Assembly (NCBI GenBank): GCA_036874045.1
Contig: JAZBRI010000004.1
Location: forward strand, 992,001-1,056,000
Reading direction: 5' to 3'
Source of the DNA: Cymodocea nodosa
Lineage: Eukaryota; Streptophyta; Magnoliopsida; Alismatales; Cymodoceaceae
DNA: 64,000 nucleotides
The position numbers and the translations under genes were made by a program. This document shows, piece by piece, positions 47,773-59,966 of the stretch. Numbering within the stretch: the stretch's first letter is position 1; every line of letters begins with the position of its first letter. Below the pieces are notes generated by a model, which was not told the origin of the DNA, did not search any database, and worked only from the letters and a program-made list of their open reading frames with translations.

Positions 47773-49431
47773 TAAAGGTGTCAATTGGGCCAAGCCATTG
47801 TAGGCCAGCCCAACCCAGCCCAGCCTGGCCTAGCCCGATTTTTTAAATTGGACTAGGTTGGGCTACAATAAATTAGAAAATCGACCCACAGGCCAATTCA
47901 GGTTAGGTTGAAATCAATGGAAAATAAAAAATAGAATATGATACCTCTCTTATATACATTAATAAATGTAATACAATTAATAAATGTAAATGTAAATGTA
48001 AAAGTTGATGTATACAAAATTAATAAATGTTAAAGTAAAAGTTGTTAAAAAATTAATAAATGTAATACAAACTTGTTTAAATGTAGAACTTGTTGTAACA
48101 ATTGAAAATATAGAACAAAGTTTAAATAACGTTTGATATGTATGTTACAAAATATGGAAATAATTAAATAAGACATTTATCGTAACAAATAGGAAATAAT
48201 TAAATAATTTTAATCATAGTTATTTAATAAGAGATAATCCTGATTTTCTAAATTTTAATGTAATAAATTGAAGGAAAACACAAAAATGCACATTTCTTAT
48301 TTTATCATTAATATAATTTTGATGTAATAAATGTTTAAATATAATTATGTACAATGTACATTAAATGTAAAAATATTTGATGTAATTACAAAAATAATGT
48401 AATTTTAATTTAAATTTAGAAATAAAATAATTATTTTAACTTTATGACTTATGTTTGAATGTGTTGATGGATGATGAATTATGAATGGTTCGTTGATGAT
48501 GTCTTGATATTGATGTTAATGTGATGAATAATGATTTATGAATGATGATTTATGTTTGCTGTTTATGTATTTATAAATAAAATAATGTGTTTGAATGATG
48601 AATTGATTATCGAAAATGTTGTAAATCTTTTTATTTTTTATCAAAAAAGTTGTAATTTTTTTTTTAAATTTAAAATCAAAAAAAAGAAATATAAAAAATC
48701 AAAAACTTTGGTTAGACCGATGTTAAGATTTGGTCAAATTGAATGAAAAAATAAAAGAAAAAAAGCTTGTCTTCTATCGATTGGACCAAAGTTGAGCTTC
48801 AGTTTATCTGAAGGAAAAAATAAAAAACTTCGATCGGATTGAAGAATAAGCTTCGATTTAATCGAAAGAAAAAATAAAAAACTTAAGTTAGTCAGACCAA
48901 AGAAATAAATAAAAGAAAAAAAATTCAATCGTACAGAAGTCTGAGCTTCAGTTTGACTAAAAAAGAATAAAAAAATAAAAAACTTCAATTAGTTTGACTA
49001 AAAAAATAAATAAAAGAAAAAAAATTTAGTCGAACCAAAGTTTAAGCTTCAATTTGACTGAAAAAAATAAAAAACTAAAAAACTTTAGTCGAACCGAAGT
49101 TTGAGCTTCGATCTAACCAAAGAAAAAAATAAAAAACTTTAGTTAGTTGGACCAAAGAAAAAAAAAATTCTATCGATTAGACCGAAGCTGGTTTGACGGT
49201 TTGATTGAAAAAAAAATAAAAGAAAAAAAAACTTCTACTTTGGTCAGGTCAAGCTAGGCTGTTCCGAAAACATTTTAGACTAGGTTGGGTTGCCTTGAAA
49301 TAATTTCAGGCTGAGCTAGGCTATCAAAAAAAAAATAAAAAAATTTTGACCCGACTTAGCCCAACCTATAGCCAGCATGAGGTGTTAGTTTTTAGGCTAG
49401 GCCAACCCAGCCCAACCCATTGACACCTCTA
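47773..49431. mobile_element. hAT-like non-autonomous element, 1.66 kb
   Basis: Ends are TAAAGGTGTCAATTGGGC and (reverse complement) TAGAGGTGTCAATGGGTT, the AGGTGTCAA-type inverted repeat, followed inside by GGGCTGGG-rich subterminal repeats on both sides. Flanks GAAAAACT (47765-47772) and AAAAAGCT (49432-49439) agree at six of eight bases, consistent with an 8-bp hAT duplication. No transposase; the interior is AT-rich with a palindromic GGTCGGACC-type array at 48690-49240. Confidence 0.65.
48690..49240. repeat. Palindromic GGTCGGACC-type array in the hAT-like element
   Basis: Roughly ten degenerate copies of CTTCGRTYGGACCGAAG-like words, each ~17 bases, separated by A-rich spacers (GAAAAAAATAAAAAACTT). 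Same family as 19041-19345. Confidence 0.75.
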
Positions 49432-50403
49432 AAAAAGCTTTTCATTCACGTACACTTTGATTGAAGAAGAAATTCATTAGTTTGAAGTTTCAACTTGAAA
49501 ACTTCAATTATTGTGGATTAGAGCTTTGACCTAAAAGTTCAATAGATGTGGTTAGTTTTTGCTTCAACTTCAAAATAAGTGTTGTAAGTGAAGTGAATAG
49601 TGAAGCTCAAGCTAAACTTGGGGGTAGAGTAATTGTTAGTGGTAAACCACTTAAAATCTTCTTTTATATTTTTATTCTATTTTATTTTATCTTTGTGTAT
49701 GCATGTCATCATTTAATTCACTATGAAATTAATTTTATATATTCAGTTAGTTAAATTCGAAATAATGAATAAAAATAACCCACTCCACCATTCACCTCCT
49801 CCTTTAGTGAACTTATTAGTCTTAACAATTGATCTTTCAACTTCTCGATTCATACTTTCATAAGATTGTACATCATCATCTTCAAATTCTTCTAACTCAT
49901 ATTGAAGATCTTCAAGTAAATCTTTTTTATCTACTTTACAAATAAAATTATGTAATAAAAAATATACATACACAATCTTTGGTTAAGTTTCAAATGAAAA
50001 TCAAATATAATCATGTAAAATTACAAAATGATATTTCACGACACCAAATATATGCTTGAAAATTCATACACAATCTTCACCTAAAGTTGTAGAAATTAGG
50101 ATGGTAGCAACTATGGAAAAGACTACATTAAACTCACTCGAAAATCACTCACATATAAACTATTAAGAAGAAAACGGGTTGTAAGAAGAAAACCCACTTA
50201 ATTTAATCACCTTAACAAAGGGCAGTCGAGATTATTGGTTTCTTTAAACTGTGGAAGAAATTATGAAGTGTGGAAGAAAAGCTATAAACTTATAAACTGG
50301 TTTCTTTAAATCGAAAGGGCTTACTTACTATGGAAGAAATTACTGGTTTCTTTAATCAAGAAGTAATTTATCAACTATTACTAGTTTCTTTAAATCGAAA
50401 GGG

Positions 50404-50560
50404 CTTACTGGTTTCTTTATACAGAAGTAAGTTTGCAACAGTTGAAAAAAATGATGCAAGATTCAAAGGACTTATTGGTTTCTTTATACAAAAGTAAGTT
50501 TGCAACAATCGAAAAAAATGATGCAAGATTCAAAGGGCTTATTGGTTTCTTGAAATCAAG
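50404..50560. repeat. 67-bp tandem repeat in Harbinger 3
   Basis: Units start CTTACTGGTTTC (50404), CTTATTGGTTTC (50471) and CTTATTGGTTTC (50538, partial). More degenerate copies of ACTGGTTTCTTTAA extend left to ~50235. Confidence 0.85.
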
Positions 50561-51429
50561 AAGAAATCTTCAAAGGGTGGCCAAGAAATCGGGAAGATGC
50601 ACAAACGGACGATTTGACAATGACGACGACATGACGCACAGGCGACCGACAACACAATGCAAATATGAGGATGCATAGGCGACGGACAACACGATGCACA
50701 AATGAGATTTTCAACAAGACGCAATGATGATCCCATGCGAGAGGAGATGGATAGGCAGGTGACAATGCAGACAACATAATGAATAGACAAATGATCCCAC
50801 GTGATGAGGGGGATGAGCAACGTTGCAATTCCTCGGGCAGAAGGTGCGAAAGAGGGATTTTGGAGATTTCAGAGAGGGCACGAGCTAGGAAAGTTTCGAT
50901 TGTTTGAAACTTTACGAGGAAACTTATCTTTTTATAAGGTGGAAAGTGACAGACTTTTTATGTCACCTTTCGACTACGCAAATAAGAAAAATTTTATCTT
51001 TACTTTTCTTTTAACTACTTTTCTTTACTTTTTTTATACACAAGTTCCCCTAGGCTTATAAGTTCTTTAAAGACTCAGTCATTCTTCTTTAGACTTTCCT
51101 GTAAATCTAAACTTCCTCTTAAACTTAATAACTTATCTTTTTTTCTTAATTTACGTAAATAATCTTCATTAAACATTTAATTAATTCATTTCCTTAAAAA
51201 CATATTTCTTTTTATAATATTGTATAATTAATTTTAATAAATTATCTTTTACTACAATTATAGTCCTTAAAATATACACTTTTAAGCCCTAAACAGTGAC
51301 TAACCTCTCTTTCCATATGTTAGCTTCCTTTTTGTAGGTAATTGATCATGGGATGCAAGACATTAACTACTCCACCGTTATGCTTAGAGATGCTAAGGTA
51401 TTAGATTATGGTGCTCAACAAGAAAGATA

Positions 51430-52150
51430 AGAAATAGTTGCTGGAATGGGGGCATTACGCAAGGGACATTAGACCTAGTAGAGATCTTTGTGTGCAAGAA
51501 TCTCTTAATTGCCTTTGTCGACGTGTGGGACCCTCAATACCACATTGTCCACATAAGGCATCATGAGTTGATGATCACATTGGACGAAGTGTAGTTCCTC
51601 TATCAACTCCTACCTAGACTAGCACTGTAGGCAAACAACCAAAGTCGAGACCTGGTTTGCTAAGTTGGTCTCTTTATGAGATGGCCATCATCCAAGATAA
51701 AGAAGTTGGTGTTTGTAGATGAAAAAATATGCTAGTTGAATGTAGGAGAGATAACACCTTTTATTGCCTCAATAAAAGCAAGTGAGTACTACGTCCAGCT
51801 CAAATGCTTCACCCTTCACTTCTTAGGCAAGATTGTCTTCAACCATGGGAGGACAAAGATCAATTTGAAAGTAATACCTCTTGTCTACACAATCACCAAG
51901 TAGACAACAAACCTAGGGCTAACAATCTTGGCCAACCCCTACACAACACTTGGTAATGTGTCGTTAGTTGTAGATACTTGTGGATGCATCCATGTTTTAG
52001 ATTTGGTTGATCAGGCACATCTATCACTTCATCTATGACCTTAGGTGATCTTTAGGAAAGGCATATCTATCAAAGTCTAGCCCCTTTGTTGATAAGACTC
52101 AACTTGTCCTCAGCAATAAGCTCAAGCTACTCATCAAGAGCCTATGATAG
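51430..52150 (+). pseudogene. Possible plant-mobile-domain-like remnant
   Basis: One plus frame reads NLLIAFVDVWDPQYHIVHI, HELMITLDEVQFLYQLLP, KASEYYVQLKCFTLHFLGKI and a NVSLVVDTCGCIHVLDLV stretch, with stops between. The pattern L--al-e-W-pe-htfhl----tITL-dV--ll-lP is that of plant mobile domain proteins, which occur in host genes and in several transposon groups. No flanking element ends recognised. 51054-51429 and 52150-53860 hold no supported gene. Confidence 0.35.
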
Positions 52151-53859
52151 TGCATCATTCCAATTGCTTACAAATGGTCGCCACTTTTGAGAAGTGGCAA
52201 CGACCAAATACATTTGTTGATATTTTTAGGACTTAAAGGCAAAGTCACCTACTACCCCTTTAGAGTTCTCCAATGATTCGATCTAAAGTAGGTTGAGAGT
52301 TGCTCAAACCTAATGCCCCTTACATTGTTGGAAGTTTAATATGAAGGACAACACACTTGTGTTGTAGAACTGCTACCTCCTCTTTAAAGTCTTGATTATT
52401 AAGAAGCTCACTATCCCATTGCAAATACCAAGAGTGAGCCCACATACTTTAGATGTTAAGGATGATGATCTTCTACCTTTAAAAGGTATATCAAGGCCCC
52501 ACAATTGTGATAAGGCTTGATAACCCTAAAAGTTTGACCACTTGTAATGGATTGAATCTTCTTCATTAATGCATGAATGAATGATTTTTTAGGTACTTCT
52601 TATATCAGGTTTTCTTACTAGATCATTTACACATTTTACCAGATCACTTGGAGTGTATTGTGAAAAGCATCCAAAATCTAATTGGTTCCCTTTGCAAAGT
52701 ACTCTTCTTCAAATGTTTAACTACTCTCAATCAAATATCCTTCTAAATGTAAGATCCCATAGAAGTTGATTTGGTAGAACCACGAAGTAGCACTTGTGTC
52801 ACAAAACCATACTAATCACTTGAGTTGTGTTGACACTAATAAGGTGCCACCTAATTGGATATATTTCTTGCTTGTAATGTGTCAACATCAATAAAGCACC
52901 ATATCACCAGTATCAAGAGCCTTACACCATTTAGCATGCACCACATCACCTATTGTTGACCATGTCATTAGCATTCAAGTGTGTCATGTTGTCAATATGC
53001 ATCCACATCATCAAGATGCATCCACACCAAAGGGTGCACCCCTCACCACCAAGAGTTAGCTAGTAACTCATCATTTGTACTCCTCTCAATACATGTTGTG
53101 TCACCCATAGATGGCCACATTAGTAGTATCAGAATGAGCACCACCTTTTAGGAGACATCCACAACATCTAGATGTACTTGCACCATTAGCATAGGCTATC
53201 ATGTATCAACATATGACATTACCCTCACATGTCAACCTACGATGCATCCTTTGCCATTGTAGCACCTCAGTCATGCCTCTTCCAACATGACATTATTCAA
53301 ATTATCATCTATTTTTTATGGTAGTAGCCATGTCACCCTACCCTTCGGCTTGGCAATTCTATAGGTCAACTATTAGGATTGAGCCTCCCATTGGTTCTCC
53401 ACATTCAAAAGTGTATTTGCCAAACCACTTCTCATAGTCATCTAATTAAAAGTGAGGTATCCATCAACAATGAGATTCAATTTTGATGTATACCATTTAA
53501 TCTCACTTAAGGAGGAGTATTTGTAGACACCTCACTTTTGGACCTTGTATGCAAGGAGAAGATGTTACCTCAATTGCATCATCCAAATGAGCCCTTAGTC
53601 ACCATAACATCTACTTGTGTCGCCAAGATATACTTGTGCTCTTAAGAAACACCCTTAAAACCTTTCCAAGTGAATTGAGCCCCAAAATTCATGCAACAAA
53701 ACCTCCAATAGTTTTTCCATCCAAAATTCATGCTTTTTCAATACCTCTAATAGCTTTTTCAGTAAGGCTACGATAGAATAGGCTTATCGTCCACCATCAT
53801 CATCGCTATCGTCACTACTTTGATGAGCTCTCTAGAACACAACCTAGTCATTCGATTTG

Positions 53860-54390
53860 TGATCAATTACTAGATTGAACATCCCTTCATGTTATAATTC
53901 TAGTAATTGATCCCAACTAAAGAGATCTGATAGTTGTGATTCATTCAACTTAAGTTAGATTCATCTTGGTCAATTGATTTACATTTGACAACTTAGATCA
54001 TGCTCCTTGATGATCTAATCTTGACCATTTGTTGCAATCATCGAGATCCAATGATTATAGATTATTTAACTTAAGTGGGATTGATCTCAACCATTCGATC
54101 TCCATCTAATGACCTAGATCACATCTAATTTCCACCACGATCCAATGACCCATATCTTCCTTACTTAAATTGAATGGCTCAAATTTAATCAATCTTATCT
54201 CTCAATCCAACAACCTAGATTAAATCTCTACTAACGACCTAGATTATATTATTTCAATATTCGATCCAATGGTCCTAACATTTTAGGATATGATCTAGCA
54301 ATCCATATTTCATCACATATTTTCAATGATCTAACAACTTAGATTAATTTGATCAAATAGTCAAGATCAATTTCCCCTTTTACTCTATCA
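53860..54390. repeat. Degenerate ~55-bp tandem words
   Basis: AATGACCTAGATCA, ATTCGATCTCCATC, CCAACAACCTAGATTA and similar words recur every 50-60 bases. On the minus strand they read like the ATCCAATGG(T)TGAGATC phrase common in plant Gypsy LTRs, so this may be an LTR remnant. Smaller TCATTGGAAACTAC repeats lie at 55090-55170. From 54390 to 56928 I recognise no gene; the open frames there are short and low-complexity. Confidence 0.45.
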
Positions 54391-56928
54391 CCTTTGATGT
54401 TGGCCCACCCTCCTCCACCATAACTTTCACCTTCAATGATGGTGTTGACCTCATGAATCGACTCTACCACATTGCTTTATCTCCCACATCGCGCCATGCC
54501 TCCCTTATTTTTGATGCCACTAATGGTTGCAATCCTTTCACAAGCCATCCATTCAATTTTCAACTACTTGCACCCCTTTGTCTTCCTCTTCATGTACCAC
54601 TATTGCTACCTCTATGCACCTTGCTACCTACATCACATGAGCTTGTGAATCAACATGCACATTTAATGTAATGCATTGCCTCACCCCTACATTGTGTCCC
54701 TTGAAAGCACCAAAGCAACTATTAGCTCACTACAACCAACATTGACCTCACACACAAATTGACCCTGAAGTTTTGATCACACTACTTGATCCTTCATTTT
54801 CCAATGCATTGATTTAGCTTTCAAGATGATGACTTCTTGACTTCCTTAGAGACTACCACTCCAACTATTGACCTCATCGGTTCATCTCCCCTTCCACACC
54901 ATATAAAATGGGTTTCACTTCTTTGGTTTCAACACCATGATCTGATCCTACCAAGTTTTGCTACTTGCTTTGCTAAAATCCCCTCCTCCTTTATTGAGCT
55001 TCACCATTTTTTCCACTAAAGAGTCTGTGTAAGTGTCTACTAAAGCCTTCATTGAGTCTCTATGGTTGTCACTATTAGATTCACTAAAAATTGTCACTAT
55101 CATCATCAAATTCATTGGAAACTACCATTGCTACTACTAGATTCATTGGAAACTACTACCTTTATCATCAAAATTTGCCTCAATTGTTGGAAAATGTTGT
55201 CATTATCGTCAAATTCTACCCAAAGACCTCCAAACTCTTCCAAACCAAGTACATACACAACTTTTTCTAAAGTACCTACTATGCATTTATTTTGACACAC
55301 CTTGGACAAGTCTCACATCAGACATCAACAAGTCGGTCAACCCTTTGTCATTGCACCCTATTAGGTTAATATAGGTTAATAAATAGCATTAACCAACTTG
55401 TGGCTCAAGGCCTAGGGACATGTTAAGGCATTATTGTTGTAATAATTTATATGTTTAATGATGTAAAAGTGCTTCATAGAATGGTATTTTCAAAGGTTTT
55501 TGTAGGAATTATAGATTATAGAGCCTTTGAAGATCATTGAAGGAAAATATATACTTGTGTGAATATTGAATTGGGTACCTAAGCATTGATGATAAAAGAT
55601 GCATGTGACAAAATAAATGGAATTCATATAAGGTTTGGACATGTGCAACCCAAGTACAACCTAAGCAAATCAAATGCAAATCAAGGGAGTCCAAAGGAGA
55701 TCTATGTTTTAAGCTAAGCTATTTAAAGTGGGTGAGATGGAAACTTTGAATTCATCCTCCATGCTACATGAGTGGATGTTGTTACTCCATTTCTCCCACT
55801 ACTCCACTCCTACTACTCCTCCACTCCCTCTCTCTCTCTCTTTCCATACAAAAGCTAGAATTCGTCCATCTCTCTCTTCTCTCCTCCCCAAAAGCATCAC
55901 TTTCTTCCCAAGGGTGGAGTGATGTCCTCCCTTCTTCTTCCTCTCCCTCTTCCAAAAGCAAATCCTTACTATCTTAAGCAACTCTTGAAGGTGATTTGGA
56001 GTGATTTGAAGGCTTTGGCATGCTTCCTTAAAGATGATTTAAGTAAGCTTGTAGTCAAAGGTACATTCTTGAGAAGATCTCTCATGTGTAGCATAGCCAA
56101 AGGAGTCTTGAAGAAGTGAAGATAAAGCTTGGAATGATATCATCTCAAGCTAAGCAATTGTTGAAAGTGGAAGCCTTGCTCTTTGACATTGGGTTCATTT
56201 TTATTTTTCTTTCTTTCTTATAATTGTTAATCTTCTATTGAAATCAATACATTTGGATCTTGTTTATCAATGTGAATGCATGTTTGAATGTCATTATGTG
56301 TATTTAAATTATTAAAATTTCGTAGAAAAAGAAAAAGAAAAGGAAAAAAGCATGTTTAAGTGTATTTATGTTTGTTTTCCTTCCAATTTAGTGTGATTGT
56401 GATATGCCTATTTTTATTCTAAATTACCTAAACTAAATCTTAAAAAATATGTCTTGTTTAAGGTTAGATCTTATAGGTAATAAAGATATCAAAGTGGCAA
56501 AGGAAGATCATACCATTTGCAAAAGAAAATCATGAGCTTATGTAGGCCATTCTAGAGTTTAGCCAAATTTCTCCTAATTTCAGAGAATTCCTAATTTAAT
56601 TTAGGCTAATTTACTAGTTTTTTCCCACATTTAAAATCCCAAAGCATTAAATTTATATTAAGAGAAGCTTTCCTAATGTTTTTGGAATTTTCAATATTTT
56701 TATCAAAGAGGGCTAAATAGGTGATTACAAAGTCAAATGCCTTTTTATACCCCTCTTTAGCTATTCTTTGATTTAAGTTTTAAGTATACATCTCTATTCC
56801 AAATTTTAGATATAATTTAAGATGATAATGAATTTAAATGTAATGCTTAATATAGGGAAACTACACTAAAATTTGTTAAGTAATTTACAACTCTCCATGG
56901 ACATGACTTGTATTCATCAGTGTTAGAA

Positions 56929-58391
56929 AATGTTTATACTTAAGAGAGGGGTGAATTAAGTATACTGCAAATTTAATAATATTTTTTGTCCCTTTTTAAA
57001 TCTAGTAAATGCGGAAATTAAATAGAGATTAAATCACATAGACATTTTATAGTGGTTCCCCTCAACTAGGGTACGTCCACTTCTTGAGTCCCTACTTAAG
57101 AATTCACTATCAAAGCAAAATTAACTTGACAAGGTGTTGATCCTTTGTCAAGTTCTCTCTCTAACTGTATGAACCATTGTATAGTTACCTTACTAACTAT
57201 ATGCACATTCGCATAGTTATCTGTACAATTTTATGGATTCCTATAAAGTTACACGAAACTCTTCTAAAAAAACACCTTTTAGAGTTTCCTCCACAACACC
57301 CCTTGTGGATAGATTCTCTTTTTCAATTTATGATGTAATGTAAAGAGGAATTAAACATGATAGCATAAATATAATACAAACTTTCCTCTTGTAGATACGA
57401 CAATCTTTGAATCTTCAGGTAATAGCTTTGTTGCCGTAGAGTTCCTTTAGATGACTTTTAGCTCTCAATCTCTAAGTATCTTCAAGACTTCTAAGAGTTT
57501 TCTCTCTAGAGTTACTACTAAAAGGGAACCCACTTCTAACTTCGATTTTACTCAATTTATATTACTTGAGAAAATCTAACTGATTACACATGATCCTGCA
57601 TATATGTTCTTTTTCTTTCAAATTTCTTACAATTGCTCACTACGTGATCATAGAGAAATAACTAATTTGTGGAGTTAGTGAAACTCAATGGACTTACTTT
57701 GTGGACTTAACTGTAACTCAATGAACTTACCTTGTGGACTTAACTGTAACTCAATGGACCTACTCTGTGAACTTAACTATAACTTAATGGACTTACTTTG
57801 TTGAGTTAAGCTTTACTCAACAGACCCATTCAATTTAAGACCTTTTCGAATCACGATCTTTAATCTTGACTTTGTCAAATCAATCTTTGATTGCCATCTA
57901 TAAATATTTGATTGAGTCTTTAGAAATATGGTAGAACATGTGTAAGTATGTGTATGCCACGTGTCATCTGCAAAATAAATAATCCTACAACAAACTTTAA
58001 TTAAATATAAAAATATGACAGTTAAATAAATTCATCAAAGTGCTAATATTATGACCATTCATAAACTTATCCCCTTAACTTTACAGACTCTTACAAGTTG
58101 ACACATGTAAAGCACAATTGTTTATCTTAAACAAACTACGTATACTAGACTTATAATTTTACAAACCCTTTAAGAGATAACCTTATGAAGGTCTATCAAG
58201 TTATCCTTATAACTTTATGGATTCTATATATCATAAGTTTACAAAGATCCATAATGTTAAACTCATAACTTTACGAGCTTAAGATTTATAACTTTATATA
58301 TAAATGTAATTTCATAACTTTACAAATGTCCATAAAGTTATCCTTATAACTTTACGAGTCTTCATAAAATTATATACTTAGATAAATTCTA
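56929..58391 (-). repeat. Older Sirevirus-like LTR fragment
   Basis: Left edge TGTTAGAAAATG...AGAGAGGGGTGAATTAAG, then GTGGTTCCCC...ACTAGGGTACGTCCAC, the same ordered landmarks as the LTR at 58392. Contains long arrays of AACTCAATGGACTTACTYTGTGGACTTAAC (57660-57835) and ATAACTTTACGAG/CATAAAGTTAT words (58060-58380). It is cut at 58391 by the next LTR; its other half probably lies beyond the window's right end. Confidence 0.5.
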
Positions 58392-59966
58392 TGTTAGGAT
58401 CTTTTGGCTCACTAGAGAGGGGGTGAATGGTGATCTATGTGTTAATCAAAACTTTTACTAACTTCACTAACTAATTTGATTTATCAGTTTGCACAAGTAA
58501 TAAATAGAAGTGTAAACATGCACAATAGAAATATAAACAAGAAACACAAGGGAATTTTAGGTGGTTCACAAACTCAACTAGTCCACCCCCAAGGATCACT
58601 TGGGCTTCACTAAGTGTTTCAACACTTACATACACTTACTTTCAGGTCAAAGCAAGAACCAACCATTCACTTGAGCTTTCTGGTTATAGCTTTAACCAAT
58701 CACTTAGAAGTTTTTAGGTATAAACTTCAGTAAACCAACCTCTTGAGTTTTTAGGTCGAAACTCAAACCAACAACTTGAATAAAGCTTTAAGGTTGAAGC
58801 CACGAGCCAAATGATCCTTCTTAGATCAGACTTTTAGCACTTGGAGAGCTTTAAGAATTTTCTTGTAAATCCAGCTTTCAATCAATTCTATGTTGTAGTC
58901 AATCTGAATTGAGCTTTCTTCTATAACAATAGTTAATCTTCAATGTATACTATATCTTTGTATGTGATTATCTATGTAATCTCACTTGTTAGCTCTATTG
59001 AATATTGAATGATCTGTTTGTATTTATGCTTGTAAGTCCAACGATTATATTTTCTCTTCAACGGATTGATTCTATTTTACTTGCTGAGTTTGCAGGTTTA
59101 AATATGGTAAGTTACTGTTTGGAAAGGTGTTTCAAGATAAACTTCTGATTTCCTTAGACTTTTAGACAGTTAGCTGTGTAACTTTCCAAAAGATGTTCGT
59201 AACTCACTAAAAATCTACTTAAGTCATTTTGTCATGTGAGATTTAAGTCATACACTTGAAGTATCTTAAGTTCGGATGGTTATAACTGTTAACTTACCGA
59301 AACTCTTCAACTTTTGAATAATTAGCTATAGTAACCTCTCAATTTTTCTTCTAAGCTTCTAACTACTATCTTCTTATTTCTGCACGTGCATAATAGGATG
59401 ACTTAAGTTTTAGATAGTTAAATCTGTAACCTTTTGAAACTCCTTATTTTTCGGATAGTTAGCTTTCTAACTCTTCGAAAATCCTTTTAAGCTTCTATCT
59501 GAATTTCTACACATGGGTAATTGAATGACTTAAGTATTAGATAGTTAACTTTCCTAACTTTCTGTTTTTCTTGAACTTCCGAAAAGTTAGCACCTTAACT
59601 CTCCGATCATTCAACCAGCTATCTTCCAAACTCTCCAAAGGCCTTGTATTTTCAAATAGTTATTCTTCTAAACTCTCCGAATGCCTTGTATTTTTGGATA
59701 GTTATACTTCTAACTATCCGATAGTGTTTCTACTACTTTAAACTAACTCTTTGGATACTTAAGCCTGTAACTCACCGAAGATTCATTTCTTTTAGATACT
59801 TAAGCCTAGTAACATTCCGATTTTCTATTTTTCTCTTGCAGCAATTTTTGAACTATTTGTATCGACTTATCTACCTTTTGATCTTTTGCTGAATTGTCTT
59901 ATCTATGAAATACAATTTATTTCCTCACACAAGTTTTTACATTATCAAAATACAAGAGTCCTAACA
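58392..59966 (-). repeat. 3' LTR of the Sirevirus-like element
   Basis: 1575 bases. Minus-strand start TGTTAGGACTCTTGTATTTTG, end AGATCCTAACA. Contains a 700-base array (59100-59830) of TAACTATCCGAAA/GGATAGTTAA-type paired words. Sirevirus LTRs are known to carry conserved palindromic motifs. Confidence 0.85.

Larger units (their letters stand above)
46703..49826 (+). repeat. Sirevirus-type solo LTR, itself split by a hAT-like element
   Basis: Starts CTAAAAAGACCTTTGTATTTTGATAATG and ends (reverse complement) GTTAAGACTAATAAG...GGAGGTGAATGG, the same pattern as the Sirevirus-like LTR at 58392-59966 in reverse. AATTG occurs at 46698-46702 and 49827-49831 as target duplication. Without the hAT insertion it is ~1.46 kb. 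It includes two copies of a ~131-bp repeat (46994-47260) with AGAGTTATGATAACTCTAC hairpins. No interior: formed by LTR-LTR recombination. Confidence 0.7.
46577..50060 (-). pseudogene. Transposase C-terminal fragment of Harbinger 3, split
   Basis: 46577-46697 matches 37886-37985 of Harbinger 2, and 49832-50060 matches 37982-38210, including FLLHNFICKVD and LLEDLQYELEEF. The junction lies exactly at the AATTG duplication of the solo LTR. The catalytic N-terminal two-thirds are absent. Confidence 0.75.
46340..51050 (-). mobile_element. PIF/Harbinger transposon 3, deletion derivative with nested LTR
   Basis: Left end GGGTTTGTTTATGCATCTAGAAAGTAAC matches Harbinger 2; right end (reverse complement) GGGGAACTTGTGTATAAAAAAAGTAAAG is a decayed partner. 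Flanks are TAA (46337-46339) and TAG (51051-51053). Only the transposase C-terminus remains (46577-46697 joined to 49832-50060, interrupted by the LTR). Without the LTR it is ~1.6 kb, so a non-autonomous copy of the Harbinger 2 family. Confidence 0.65.

Noticed and set aside
48734-48988. Open frame of 84 codons on the minus strand
   Set aside because: Low-complexity Phe/Ser-rich translation of the A-rich palindromic array in the hAT-like element.
55728-56119. Ser/Pro/Leu-rich plus-strand open frames
   Set aside because: CT-rich low-complexity tract; overlapping frames in several phases, no start context or domain.
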